A stretch of DNA of 64,000 bases, from the NCBI GenBank assembly GCA_016926235.1, contig JAFGOZ010000028.1, positions 1 to 64,000 on the forward strand. The letters run 5' to 3'. This document shows, piece after piece, positions 15,558-25,300 of this stretch. Each line of letters opens with the position of its first letter. Within the stretch, counting starts at the first letter, position 1. The notes under the pieces were generated by a model. It saw only the letters and a list, made by a program, of their open reading frames with translations, ran no database searches and had not been told where the DNA came from. The translations under genes were made by a program, and so were the position numbers. Origin of the DNA: Bacteroidales bacterium (GTDB lineage: Bacteria; Bacteroidota; Bacteroidia; Bacteroidales; UBA10428).

Positions 15558-16287
15558 TCAGTTTTGCTTTTAGTTCGGGGTATAGTTCATTCTTTACCCA
15601 AAGAAAATCAGGCTCAATTTGTAAAATTTTTTCGTAATATGCATTAGCCTGGTTTAAATTTTGCATATCTGTATATGCTTTTGCAATGGTAGTCAGCAGG
15701 TTAAGATAATTCCAGTCGTAAGTAAGTTCAGTATTATTCTTTTCCATTAGCTTTTCAGCCATCAGGTAATACTTTAATGCTTCTGCTTTTGATCCTCCCA
15801 AAAAAGAAGGTAAATAATACTGTATATTCCCATACTGTATATAACCGTAAGGATTCCTGTTATCGCTCATTATAGCCCGCTTTGCCAGTTCAATGCTTTC
15901 ATTCCCGATCACAGGGCCTAATAGTTTATTAAGGCCAATTTTGTAACCATAAATAGCTGACTTGTAAGATTGGGCGTATGAAGCATGGCTGGCATTACTT
16001 TCCAGTGCATGTATATTTTTTTCTGCCAGCGAGATGTATTTTTTTGCCTCATCCTCATTATTGTTGCCTATACACCATGCTATGTACCCGTATTGGTAAT
16101 TAACCAGTTCAAGCCTGAAATCATCGGTCTTTTCAACCTGTTTTTCCATTTCATCCATGGCAGTTTTCCAAACCGCCATATTATTGCTGATGTAAGCGTT
16201 ATAAATTTGAATTTTATATACACCGAAAAGATTATTTATCGCTATCAGCAATATAATAACCGTTATGTAATATTTCGTCCTTTCCAT
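15550..16287 (-). CDS. TPR-like protein of the carotenoid operon
   Basis: A 245-residue protein with an N-terminal hydrophobic anchor or signal (YYITVIILLIAINNLFGV) followed by helical repeat pairs of tetratricopeptide type, such as NPYGYIQYGNIQYYLPSFLGGSKAEALKYYLMAEKLM and AKAYTDMQNLNQANAYYEKILQIEP. It overlaps the glycosyltransferase gene by 25 bases and the desaturase gene by 8, so it is translated as part of the operon. It shares the NP..Y....N..Y....GG..KA pattern with the TPR protein at 57270. It is not a known carotenoid enzyme; a scaffold role for the membrane enzymes is only a guess. Confidence 0.75.
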   Translation of the reverse strand: MERTKYYITVIILLIAINNLFGVYKIQIYNAYISNNMAVWKTAMDEMEKQVEKTDDFRLELVNYQYGYIAWCIGNNNEDEAKKYISLAEKNIHALESNASHASYAQSYKSAIYGYKIGLNKLLGPVIGNESIELAKRAIMSDNRNPYGYIQYGNIQYYLPSFLGGSKAEALKYYLMAEKLMEKNNTELTYDWNYLNLLTTIAKAYTDMQNLNQANAYYEKILQIEPDFLWVKNELYPELKAKLNG

Positions 16288-17351
16288 TGGTATTGCTTTT
16301 TATGTTTATACTTTAATGCCCTGTTAATAATTATCCCCATGGACAATTGCTGGGGAATATAAAACAGGATATTTTTTACAACGGATTGCTGGCTTACAAT
16401 TGAAACCAATATCCGTATCAATACCAATGATGCAAAATATGATATGATAACAAAAGAAGGCATGGATATAATCACCGGCAAAAAACCAAATGTTGTGATG
16501 AGCCAGAATAACATAGCTAACACAAAAGAATTTCCAAAAAACATGATAAGGTTTTTTGAAAACCCGTCCACAGCTTCTTTAAAGTTTCTATACATCCTGC
16601 ATCGAATGGTATTCATACTAGTTAAACAAGCTGTTTTGATTTTGGTTCTCTTAAAATGACGAATTATGGCAATATCTTCTACTTTATTTTGTTTGAAATG
16701 TTTATGAGGCTCTAAATTTTTATAAATGTCTGCATTAAATAGCATGAATTGTCCGTTGGCAGCGGAAAGAGATACAAATTTTGATTTTCTGACAAATATA
16801 AGCGGTAACAAGGTCAATAAAATAAAAGTCATTACTGGTACGGTAATATTTTCACCCGGTGTTTCCATATCCTGCTTTGGGAACACCGTAAGTAATCCCA
16901 GTTTATACTTGTTTGCAGCGTGCAAGGTTTTATAAATGCAGTCTCCGTGTAACCTCACATCTGCATCTAAAAACAGGAAGTATTTCCCATGTGCGTGTTT
17001 TGCAAGGCTATGGCATGCAAAATTCTTACCAAGCCAGCCAACAGGCAAACCGGATGATTCAATAATTTTTACCCTCGGGTCTTTCGTGGCAAAATCCTTC
17101 ACAATTTCTGCTGTCCGGTCGGTTGATTCATCATTAAAAACTATGATTTCAATTGTTTGATACGACTGGTTGAGTAAACCCTCCAACAAGTCCTTCATGT
17201 TACTTTCCTCATTTCTGGCAGGGATTAAGACGGATACCAGCTCCTTCTGATGAGGGTAAACTCGGATCTTTTGCCTGAACATCACATTTATAAGTGAAAC
17301 CAGTAACTGAATGGCTGTAAAAGCCAAAACAAAATAAGCAATGTATTCCAT
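16263..17351 (-). CDS. Family 2 glycosyltransferase, CruG/CrtQ-like
   Basis: A 362-residue membrane-bound GT2. It has an N-terminal TM (about 3-22), a catalytic GT-A domain starting SVLIPARNEESN, FNDES at 72-76, GWLGKNFACHSLAKHAHGK and the metal-binding DAD at 129-131 in FLFLDADVR, an ANGQFMLF acceptor segment, EDIAI as catalytic acidic site, and C-terminal TMs at about 275-330. The GWLGK...LFLDAD pattern is typical of carotenoid glycosyltransferases (staphyloxanthin CrtQ, cyanobacterial CruG). It begins directly after the acyltransferase stop (TGAATG). It is expected to glycosylate a hydroxylated carotenoid made with the CruF-like hydratase. Confidence 0.85.
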   Translation of the reverse strand: MEYIAYFVLAFTAIQLLVSLINVMFRQKIRVYPHQKELVSVLIPARNEESNMKDLLEGLLNQSYQTIEIIVFNDESTDRTAEIVKDFATKDPRVKIIESSGLPVGWLGKNFACHSLAKHAHGKYFLFLDADVRLHGDCIYKTLHAANKYKLGLLTVFPKQDMETPGENITVPVMTFILLTLLPLIFVRKSKFVSLSAANGQFMLFNADIYKNLEPHKHFKQNKVEDIAIIRHFKRTKIKTACLTSMNTIRCRMYRNFKEAVDGFSKNLIMFFGNSFVLAMLFWLITTFGFLPVIISMPSFVIISYFASLVLIRILVSIVSQQSVVKNILFYIPQQLSMGIIINRALKYKHKKQYQWKGRNIT

Positions 17352-17978
17352 TCACTCCCCCAGTTTTATTTGTTTATTAAGGCATTGCTGATAAAACAGG
17401 TTATAGCAGGTCTCTAAATCAGCATGATTGAATCCGTTGCCGGTATATTCAGCAAAATAAATATATAAACCCGGCCGGGGAGTAGAGAAATAATCGATCA
17501 TGTTGGCAGCGAACAGGATATGGACCGGCTTACTAGCCAACAAGCTTAATACTTTCCCAATGCCTTTTTCAAAATGAAAGACAGTATCATATACCGAGTG
17601 CATTTTACCCTGCGGGAACATCAGCACAAGGTTGTTTTTATCATTAAGTAAGGTGGCTGTGTATTCAAGACTTTCAATAATACTCCGGCTATTTTTGGTA
17701 ATTGCATAGCCCCCTGTATATTTAAAAAACCAATACTTGCATAATTGGACCTCCAGCATCATAAAATGAAACAAACGTTGGAAACGGTTAAAGTTTAAGT
17801 ATGCTGCCCAAAAGCCATCCCACCAGCCAGTGTGGTTGCAGATTAAAAGGATTGGCAAACCCCTGTCCTGAAAATCTCCTGAAATTGATACATTTGAAAA
17901 ATGCTTACGTATTTTCCACCTGCAGTATCGTATAAAAAAAGGATAAATGAAAAAATGGTGCCTGGCTTTCAGGATCAT
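17352..17978 (-). CDS. PlsC-like acyltransferase, probable carotenoid-glycoside acyltransferase
   Basis: A 208-residue acyltransferase. The frame is open to 18068, but the ATG at 17978 overlaps the TGA of the cruF-like gene in an ATGA arrangement, so translational coupling selects this start (MILKARHHFFIYPFF). The catalytic NHxxxxD motif is NHTGWWD (48-54), and FPQGKMH matches the second glycerolipid-acyltransferase motif near residue 130. It sits between the hydratase and the glycosyltransferase. By analogy with salinixanthin and staphyloxanthin pathways it may esterify a fatty acid to the sugar of the carotenoid glycoside; that substrate is inferred from context. Confidence 0.8.
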   Translation of the reverse strand: MILKARHHFFIYPFFIRYCRWKIRKHFSNVSISGDFQDRGLPILLICNHTGWWDGFWAAYLNFNRFQRLFHFMMLEVQLCKYWFFKYTGGYAITKNSRSIIESLEYTATLLNDKNNLVLMFPQGKMHSVYDTVFHFEKGIGKVLSLLASKPVHILFAANMIDYFSTPRPGLYIYFAEYTGNGFNHADLETCYNLFYQQCLNKQIKLGE

Positions 17979-18616
17979 TTTAAAAATATTGATAAAATAA
18001 TAAAAAAGAAAAATTGACAAGTCATCAATAAACCTGCAAGGCTGTTCCTGGTATCTATTTTTAACCATTTAACTATCCCATGCATCACAAATGCGGTGCA
18101 ATACCAGGCAATATAATTTCTCAGAGGTACTTTACCATTCACAAAATACCACATATCCATTTTGGGGGCAACCTGCTCTAATATCATGTCAATTACAACC
18201 ATGATCAATGAGGCAATTGCAATTTTTAATAATACATGCATTTTCGGTTTTTCCAGTAACGAAGAAGTAATATAAACCAGAAATAGCCAGTTAAGGCCAA
18301 TTATTAAGGGGGTGTTGAATACCTGGATGCCCAGGCTTTTACCATATATATAGGTTCCAAAGATATTGCCTGTATTTACCCCTGCGATTTCGACAACCAG
18401 GCCCAGTAAAAAGACGAGTAAAAATCCCGAAATTGATTTGTAAGATAATTTTGTATGAAAATACATGAGATATATGAAGTTTAAGAGTAAAGAGTATGGA
18501 ATGAGTTTAACAAACAGCGGGTATGTATAAGAAATAAGCAAACCCGCTGTACCCACGAGGTAAAAAATGATAAAAAACCTTTTTACATGTCCTTCTTTGG
18601 TCAGGGAGAATTCCAT
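17975..18616 (-). CDS. cruF: Carotenoid biosynthesis protein, CruF-like 1,2-hydratase
   Basis: A 213-residue polytopic membrane protein with about seven hydrophobic helices. It belongs to the carotenoid biosynthesis (DUF422/CruF) family: VEIAGVNTGNIFGTYIYGKSLG with its conserved Glu and Asn, PLIIGLNWLFLVY, and ILEQVAPKMDMWYFVNGKVPLRNYIAWY. CruF-type enzymes add water to the psi-end group of acyclic or monocyclic carotenoids, creating the hydroxyl that is then glycosylated. The gene lies 7 bases after idi and overlaps the acyltransferase by 4 bases. In the pathway it precedes the GT2 and acyltransferase encoded downstream. Confidence 0.8.
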   Translation of the reverse strand: MEFSLTKEGHVKRFFIIFYLVGTAGLLISYTYPLFVKLIPYSLLLNFIYLMYFHTKLSYKSISGFLLVFLLGLVVEIAGVNTGNIFGTYIYGKSLGIQVFNTPLIIGLNWLFLVYITSSLLEKPKMHVLLKIAIASLIMVVIDMILEQVAPKMDMWYFVNGKVPLRNYIAWYCTAFVMHGIVKWLKIDTRNSLAGLLMTCQFFFFIILSIFLK

Positions 18617-18623
18617 GCCGTTA

Positions 18624-19157
18624 TTATTTTTTGTTCATTATATCATCGATATGCTGTTGCACATTTTCAAGTATTTTTTTAAACCAAACCGTATACTGAT
18701 GGCCGTTATCTTTTATATCTTCGTGTAAAACAGTATATTTCACATATTTGAAATCCATAACCTCATCTTTATTAATCTCCGGAATATCATCAGAAATACC
18801 AAAAAATATGTGGTCATATTCATGCTCAGTCAGGCCATTATCAAGTTTTTCCCTGTACGTAAAACTAAAAAGCTGTCTAAGTTCGCAGGAAAGGCCCATT
18901 TCTTCCATTAACCTTCTGCTTGCAGCAATTATGTTATCCTCACCAGGATAGGGGTGGGTACAGCATGTATTGGACCATAAATTCTTTGAATGGTATTTAT
19001 GACCTACCCGCTGCTGAATAAGCCATTCGCCCTTTGAATTAACAATAAAAACTGAAACAGCACGGTGCAGACGTGCTTTTTCATGGGCTTCCATTTTGTT
19101 CATTGTCCCCAGGAAATTATCCATTGAATCGACTAATATTACTTCGTTTTTATTCAT
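18624..19157 (-). CDS. idi: Isopentenyl-diphosphate delta-isomerase, type 1
   Basis: A 177-residue Nudix-fold enzyme that interconverts IPP and DMAPP. Catalytic Cys66 is in WSNTCCTHPYPGE and the catalytic Glu is E113 in EHEYDH. The metal-binding region RRLMEEMG (81-88) and the HRAVSVFIVNSKGEWLIQQR substrate segment are present. Length is normal for the type 1 family. It starts one base after the crtB stop, in the carotenoid operon, where it balances the precursor pools for prenyl diphosphate synthesis. Confidence 0.95.
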   Translation of the reverse strand: MNKNEVILVDSMDNFLGTMNKMEAHEKARLHRAVSVFIVNSKGEWLIQQRVGHKYHSKNLWSNTCCTHPYPGEDNIIAASRRLMEEMGLSCELRQLFSFTYREKLDNGLTEHEYDHIFFGISDDIPEINKDEVMDFKYVKYTVLHEDIKDNGHQYTVWFKKILENVQQHIDDIMNKK

Positions 19158-19158
19158 T

Positions 19159-20004
19159 TCAAAGCAGGTTAAGTTTTACTTTTAACCATGTAATAATTAG
19201 CAGGTATAGTTTCCTGAAATTTGAAATTCGTATGCGTGATACAAGTATTTTATCGGCCGGGGTTTTCCTGATCTTGTTAAGTAAAGATTTATAGTAGGAG
19301 TATGCAACCATTACGGCTGTTCTGGCATTTTTTGGAAGCCTTCTAATTCCGGTATATGCATTTTTAAAGTCTTCATCAATACTTTCAATGATCTTATTTT
19401 TATCCTTTGCGGAGAATTCATTTTTCTGAAATTCGGGAAAATATTTTCTTCCCAGTTTATTCATATCATATTCAATATCCCTTAAAAAATTTACCTTTTG
19501 AAATGCTGAGCCCAATTTTTTTGCAGGAACACATAACTCATTATAAAGGATCTCATTCCCGTTGCAAAATACCTTTAAACACATCAGGCCTACTACATCA
19601 GCCGATCCGTATACATAATGATCCATCTGAATTTTTTCTTTAAAATCAATCTGTTCAAGATCGGCTTCCATACTCAGCAGGAAAGCATCAATTAACTCGT
19701 CCGGGATGCTGTATTTCTGTACGGTATTATAAAATGAAAACAAAACGGGATTAAGGCTTATTTTATTTTTGAATGTATCATACCAGTCTTCTTTGAATTT
19801 TTGGAGGAGGTAGTGCTTATTATGGTCATGAAACGTATCAACAATTTCATCGGCAAATCTTACAAACCCATAAATGCTGTAAATTGCACGACGTGTTTCT
19901 TTATCAAAAAGATGTGTTGCAGCAGAAAATGATGTGCTATACGTGTGAGTTATGAGACGTGAAACATTTACAGATGTTTGTTTAAATAATTCGTATTGCT
20001 TCAT
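19159..20004 (-). CDS. crtB: Phytoene/squalene synthase
   Basis: A 281-residue trans-isoprenyl diphosphate head-to-head synthase that condenses two prenyl diphosphates (GGPP to phytoene, if C40). The first Asp-rich motif is DEIVD (52-56) in GFVRFADEIVDTF; the second is FLRDIEYD (173-180) followed by GRKYFP. YGSADVVGLMCLKVF (132-146) is the conserved central helix. It is the first gene of the seven-gene carotenoid operon. Its position beside idi, a desaturase and cruF favours phytoene synthase over squalene synthase. Confidence 0.9.
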   Translation of the reverse strand: MKQYELFKQTSVNVSRLITHTYSTSFSAATHLFDKETRRAIYSIYGFVRFADEIVDTFHDHNKHYLLQKFKEDWYDTFKNKISLNPVLFSFYNTVQKYSIPDELIDAFLLSMEADLEQIDFKEKIQMDHYVYGSADVVGLMCLKVFCNGNEILYNELCVPAKKLGSAFQKVNFLRDIEYDMNKLGRKYFPEFQKNEFSAKDKNKIIESIDEDFKNAYTGIRRLPKNARTAVMVAYSYYKSLLNKIRKTPADKILVSRIRISNFRKLYLLIITWLKVKLNLL

Positions 20005-20148
20005 AATCCGAAAATAATATTGGCATATTTGTTGTTTTTAAAAATACAAATAGTATTATTCAATAGCAAAATATGGTTTGATGAAAATACTATGTTATTC
20101 TTTGCTTATTAAACAAGGTTTTTGCAGATTAGTTTAATATATGTGAAT

Positions 20149-21135
20149 TTATACGTGTATTTTATTGAATATCAAAAAACTATAACGAAACATGCAAAGG
20201 ATACTACTCAACTTCTCCATATTGCATATTAATTGATAACGCTCATATTGTCCAATGCTAAATCTATCACCTGATGATTTTTGAAGTTTTAGCAATTGAT
20301 TAAGGCATACCATTCCCCGTGCAACAATTATATTTATTTCAGCCAGACATCTTTTTATGTTTTCCGGTTTATAGGAAAGCTTAACAAACTGCATAACCAT
20401 GTTATTGTAAAGTTCCTCATATCTTACTTCCAGATCATTTAAATTGTCTGTATTTGTAAACAATGTTTGTTGATTATTATGATAATCCTTATACACGTCA
20501 AACATATCATTAATCAACTGAAGCAAATACCCGAGCGTGAAAATGGCATCTTTTTCACACGGCACCAGTTCATTATCCAGAATCATCCGGTAAAAAAGTG
20601 TAGCTTTGCCTCCCTTCTCCTGTGTAATTTTCGTTAATTCATCCTGAGTTAATCTACCGGGGAGTATTTGTCGTATGCTTTCATCCTGAGCTAAGGCAAT
20701 ATCCTGCAAAACGGAGTTTATAGGGTGCTTGTCATCCTTAAATAGTTTTTCATAGAGATAATTAAAAATGACAAGGGATTCCGAGCTATTTGCCAATCCT
20801 TTATTAGTCTTTTCAAGTATTTTATGATAGGGCAATTGCATCTTATCATTCAAATCGTCCAATATAGGTGTTATTGCTCCAAGGTATAATGCCTTTTGTC
20901 GTTCAGATCTGGTCGCTTTGTAGCCTCTCAGGGAGCTAAACCAACTTACTGCTAAACAGCTTTGAATAGTATAAAAATGTATCCGTTTAGTAAGATTGGC
21001 TGATAGCTGGTTTTTATTATCTCCCAAGATATACTTCAATTCCCTTATTAGATGCATTGTTCTAAGCCGGTTAACAATATACACCTTAAAACCAAGAGAA
21101 ATAAAAACGTAATACACTTTAATGGACTTTATCAT
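20149..21135 (-). CDS. Class I isoprenoid-synthase-like enzyme
   Basis: A 328-residue all-helical protein carrying both metal-binding motifs of class I terpenoid enzymes: an Asp-rich DDLND at 93-97 (GAITPILDDLNDK) and NDMFDVYKD at 209-217, the pattern of the terpene-cyclase NSE motif (NDxxSxxKE). It is not a standard FPP/GGPP synthase, because the DDxxD spacing and the surrounding conserved segments differ, and it is not CrtB. It starts 22 bases after the secreted-protein gene at 21158 and lies 144 bases before the carotenoid operon. It could be a terpene synthase or a divergent prenyltransferase; the product is unknown. An alternative Met at codon 27 would shorten the N-terminus. Confidence 0.65.
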   Translation of the reverse strand: MIKSIKVYYVFISLGFKVYIVNRLRTMHLIRELKYILGDNKNQLSANLTKRIHFYTIQSCLAVSWFSSLRGYKATRSERQKALYLGAITPILDDLNDKMQLPYHKILEKTNKGLANSSESLVIFNYLYEKLFKDDKHPINSVLQDIALAQDESIRQILPGRLTQDELTKITQEKGGKATLFYRMILDNELVPCEKDAIFTLGYLLQLINDMFDVYKDYHNNQQTLFTNTDNLNDLEVRYEELYNNMVMQFVKLSYKPENIKRCLAEINIIVARGMVCLNQLLKLQKSSGDRFSIGQYERYQLICNMEKLSSILCMFRYSFLIFNKIHV

Positions 21136-21157
21136 TTTCAGATAAAAACATTAATCA

Positions 21158-22195
21158 TTAGTATTCCCCACTATATAAAGCTTCAAAAAATTCCGCTTTG
21201 TAGCTTTTGCCCAGTCCACAGTGATGAAAGCCATTATTTCCATCTTTCACAAATTTTATTTCTGAAAAAGGGGTTGGGTCATCATAGGTTTTATTTTTAA
21301 CCATAGCTAAAATGGGTATTCCATTGTATACATAAAACTGTTCATGGGATTTTTTATTTTCCGGCTCAAAATCATTGGTTTTGCAAAGAAAGAATTCTTT
21401 CCCGTCCTTGAAATAGTATTCATAATCCGAACCATACATATCATCCCAAATAGTAAAGGTCAGAAGCACCAGATGCCCTTTTTCATTAAAATAACCGGTA
21501 AAATCAATATTTGTTATGTAAAGTATATATCTATCATCTGTTCTGTCTTCCCTGTAATAGTTCGCTGTTTTTACCTGGTATTTATCTTTGTTTGCGTTTA
21601 TTTTTTGAAATTCCTTTTTAATGGTTACTATTTTCATGCTATCTGACACGCCCGAAGGGAAAACCGGATATGTTCCGTATTTATTGTTTAAATCAATTGC
21701 CGTCCTTTGGTAGGGATCATCCCTGAATTCATAAGGTGTTTTTACATCAGGGTGTTTCACGTTGGATATCTGGGCAAACGGCCGGGTTTCCGTTGTGTCT
21801 TTTACTTTAATTAATGCTTTTATTAGACGACTGTCCAGGTAGTACAGACGTTCCTGTTTTTGTGAGCCATCCTTTTCGGTACTTTCTCTAAAAATGAAAA
21901 ACAATTCATCGTTCTTGTAATACATGCTGTTTCGCTCAAGATACTTCCCCTCCTTATACTCCGAAACCAGCAATACAATCCTGTCTTTATCGAGATATGC
22001 CGTAAAATCCTGACTTTTATCGGAATAACTTGTTGGAACAAGATATTGGTATTTCCGTACTTCGTCATTTTTCAAATTTTGTTGGATATTGTTGAAGTCT
22101 TCACGGATTCTTTTTACATGTATTTCTATCGCATCCTGGGCCTTGGATGAGATGAGGATGCATGAGATACTAATGATAAACCACTGTTTTAACAT
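21158..22195 (-). CDS. Secreted protein of unknown function with an internal duplication
   Basis: A 345-residue protein with a signal peptide (MLKQWFIISISCILISSKAQ). The two halves appear related: a first unit with YYKNDELFFIFRE followed by YYLDSRLIKALIKVK, and a second with YYFKDGKEFFLCKTND followed by FYVYNGIPILAMVKNK, each a meander of short beta strands of about 110 residues. The architecture suggests a periplasmic or surface protein built from two repeats. No catalytic motif is recognised. It is 22 bases upstream of the isoprenoid-synthase-like gene, with which it may be co-transcribed. Confidence 0.6.
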   Translation of the reverse strand: MLKQWFIISISCILISSKAQDAIEIHVKRIREDFNNIQQNLKNDEVRKYQYLVPTSYSDKSQDFTAYLDKDRIVLLVSEYKEGKYLERNSMYYKNDELFFIFRESTEKDGSQKQERLYYLDSRLIKALIKVKDTTETRPFAQISNVKHPDVKTPYEFRDDPYQRTAIDLNNKYGTYPVFPSGVSDSMKIVTIKKEFQKINANKDKYQVKTANYYREDRTDDRYILYITNIDFTGYFNEKGHLVLLTFTIWDDMYGSDYEYYFKDGKEFFLCKTNDFEPENKKSHEQFYVYNGIPILAMVKNKTYDDPTPFSEIKFVKDGNNGFHHCGLGKSYKAEFFEALYSGEY

Positions 22196-22343
22196 GTTAA
22201 TTTGAAAGATAAAAGTTATAAATTAAAATTTTCGGGAGGAAATATAAACAATTTGTGGTCATTTTGGAATAACCAGACGAAGGAAATAAAAAATAAAAGT
22301 ATATTTTACTTTTAATTTCAGGTGTTTATCGTATAAATAATAA

Positions 22344-22381
22344 AGGCAAGGTAACCATCCAATACGATCATTACCTTGCCT
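22344..22381 (-). terminator. Terminator of the FISUMP-protein gene
   Basis: AGGCAAGGTAA (22344-22354) is the perfect 11-base reverse complement of 22371-22381, with a 16-base loop. It lies 14 bases past the minus-strand stop at 22396, and the minus strand continues into TTATTATTTA after the hairpin. Confidence 0.75.
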
Positions 22382-22395
22382 GGATTAAATTATTG

Positions 22396-25300
22396 TCAAT
22401 CTTTTATACAGCGTACAGACAATCCAGTTCCTTTATAAGTAAACCCTCCGCCGCCTGAACCTCCAGAATTATAATAAAGTTTAAAGAACCAGGAAGATAC
22501 GGAGTGGACCATAGATGCATGCCACCAAGAGCCAGAATAACCAATATCCAAAAAATCTCCACTACTTCTCTCCCTTTGTCCTCCCGGAAGGGCTGTAAAA
22601 CCTGATTCATTTGTAGCGCCAGTGTTTGGACTAGTCCAATGACCTGTACCAGATTCTTTAATTTTGCCCCCGGCTACCTGACTACCCCCTAAATAATTTA
22701 TTAAAATACTCCATTCATCATAAGAGGGCACATGCCATCCGACAGGGCATATTCCTTGTATGCCGCTAGGGATACTATCACTTCCTGTATCTCCGTTTAC
22801 TGAGGCATTCCAGGTATATAATGCACCGTAAATACTACCGTATGAAGCTGTTGTATCATAATAGCACCAGGCTTTGGCTGTATCACTTTTTGCAACCCAG
22901 GCACTGTAACTATTAATACGTGGTACTTCTGTTCCATCTGAATAATGTGATACATTCATGTTTTCCTGGGTCCAGCATTGGCAACCAATTTTTACAACAT
23001 TATAGGTATTTCCATCATAGTCAGTTACTGTAGATGGGCAGGTGACTGTATCACCGGATACAGTAAAATTAATTTCATTACCATATGTTGTATCTATTGA
23101 AGTTATTGCATAGGCACTTGCATAGTAAGTTGAGTCAAACTGTAATCCTAATGCTTTTATAAAGTATATTCCTTCTCCGGAACCATTCCATTCATAATTA
23201 TCCTCTATAGTAGGTGAGCCTTCTGTATTCCAGCAAACGCCTCGCTGAGAAACAGAATTATCCCCTTCAGAAATTATATTTGCCCATATTTTTACGGAAT
23301 TATCAGTAATAAAGGAAACTGAATCTGTTGATAAGACTAGAGAATCAGCAAATAAAGTTGTGAAGCTCAATTCATCGCCAAAAGCAGTGTCCGCTTCATT
23401 TATAGCATAGGCCCGGACATAATACGTTGAATCTGACTCTAATCCTGACATATTGACCATGTAACTTCCAGATCCGGATCCATTGCTTTGAATATTATCT
23501 GTATACGTAGGTATACCTGTTTTATTCCAGCAAACGCCCCGTTCACTAACAGATCCATTCCCCTCCCCGGTTACATTTGCCCATACTGTAGCAGTCGTGG
23601 ATAAAATATTGTTCACAGAATCGGTTGTTACTGTTGGCGGATACAATAGTATGGTGCTAAAATTCAATGCATTACTATATGTTGTATCCACTGCATTTAT
23701 AGCATAAGCCCTAACATAGTAAAGAGTTCCATGTGTTAAACCTGATAAGGAAGTGGAATAAATACCTGTTCCCGGCACTATTTGCCGAACACTATCAGCC
23801 AGTGAGGGTAATCCTGTATTATTCCAGCAAACACCCCGCTCAGTAATGGATTGCCCGCCATCGGAAGTTACATTGGCCCAAATAGTGGCAGTTGATGCAG
23901 TAATATCTTTTACCGAATCAGCAGTTATGGATGGAGCAAAATATTGATCGGTAGTAAAACTTACCTCATTGCCATAGGCAGTGCCTTCAGCATTTGTGGC
24001 ATAAGCCCTTACATAATAAGTGGTTGCAGGTGACAATCCGGTTAATGTTGAGATAAAGCTTCCGCTTCCCGCACCATCAGTGGTTAAACTATCAAAAGTT
24101 GTGGGAGTTCCGGTTATGTTCCAGCATACACCTCTTGAAGTAACGCTTGCTCCTCCATCATCGGTTACAGTTCCACCGCATATTGCTGTAACATCTGTTA
24201 TAGCTGTTACAGAGGCTGTGGTAAGAGCTGGTATTTCATTGGCAAAGCTTCCGTTATCCGACAGGATTATCCTTTCCCAATTCGCAAGTGTTGTGCTGTA
24301 ATCGGCTAATGAAATTCCCAGTATCTCGGCTTTAAATCCCAGGTTGGCATCCAACCCGCCGGCAAATTCGTATTCCCAGGTCCTTTCACTCAGGCTTACA
24401 CCACCGTCAAATCGGAGGTAAGGTACCACATTCATATAGGGGCCGGCAACTTTCGCAATGAGTACAGAAATTTGCGGTTTTACATAAGCCTTTGCTGACA
24501 GGTTCCCTCCCATATCCCAAACCATGGGGTGATTATTAAATGTTCCGTTTTTCTTCCAAATACCTGTCCATCCATCACCTCTTTCATAGGCCGCTCCCAA
24601 TAATACGTAGTTGGTTACATCAAATCCCTTGGCAAAAGTGCCATATAACGACGATCCGGCTTCGAAGCCAGCATCAAATGACAGCTCAATAAACATAGGA
24701 ACAGGACCGATCATTATCGGGCCAAATGCATATTTGGCAATAGTAATTTCTTTGGCATAACTGTATGAAACCTCACAATCAATTGCCAGATCAAGATCGA
24801 GACTTATTTCCCCACCTGCAGCCAGTTTGAATTCCTGTAATTTAAACCACTTGATTTTTAATTTTCTTTCAAATACGGGTTCAAAATTAATTGAGCCATT
24901 ATCAATTCTCACAGTCAAAGTAGCGCTGGCTGATGAACCTGTTGAATCCTCACCTGAAACGGTTCCCGAAAACAAAACTACATTGTCGAGATTTATCCCG
25001 CTTCCCGAACTTTTTAATTGAGCTCCTTCAATCTCATAAATAACATACATAGGTATTGGAACACCATTAAGGTATCCCTGTTTTTTGCCATCGAGGGTAA
25101 GCACTATGGAGTCGCCTACTTCGGCTTCTTCAAAAACATCTTCAAGGGTTCCCTGTTCGGTCTCAAGAATTACAGAATCATTTCTGACCGTCACCCTGGT
25201 TACTTTTCGTATATAACCGGAGTCAACAGAACTAACAAGCACCTTACCTGTATCGAATTGTTCAATATTGGTTGTGCGGTATATAAATATGCCATTTTCG

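Noticed and set aside
22990..24240. Near-identical Fn3 repeats as a possible recombination or phase-variation hotspot
   Set aside because: The repeats are clearly diverged at the DNA level, so slippage is unlikely.
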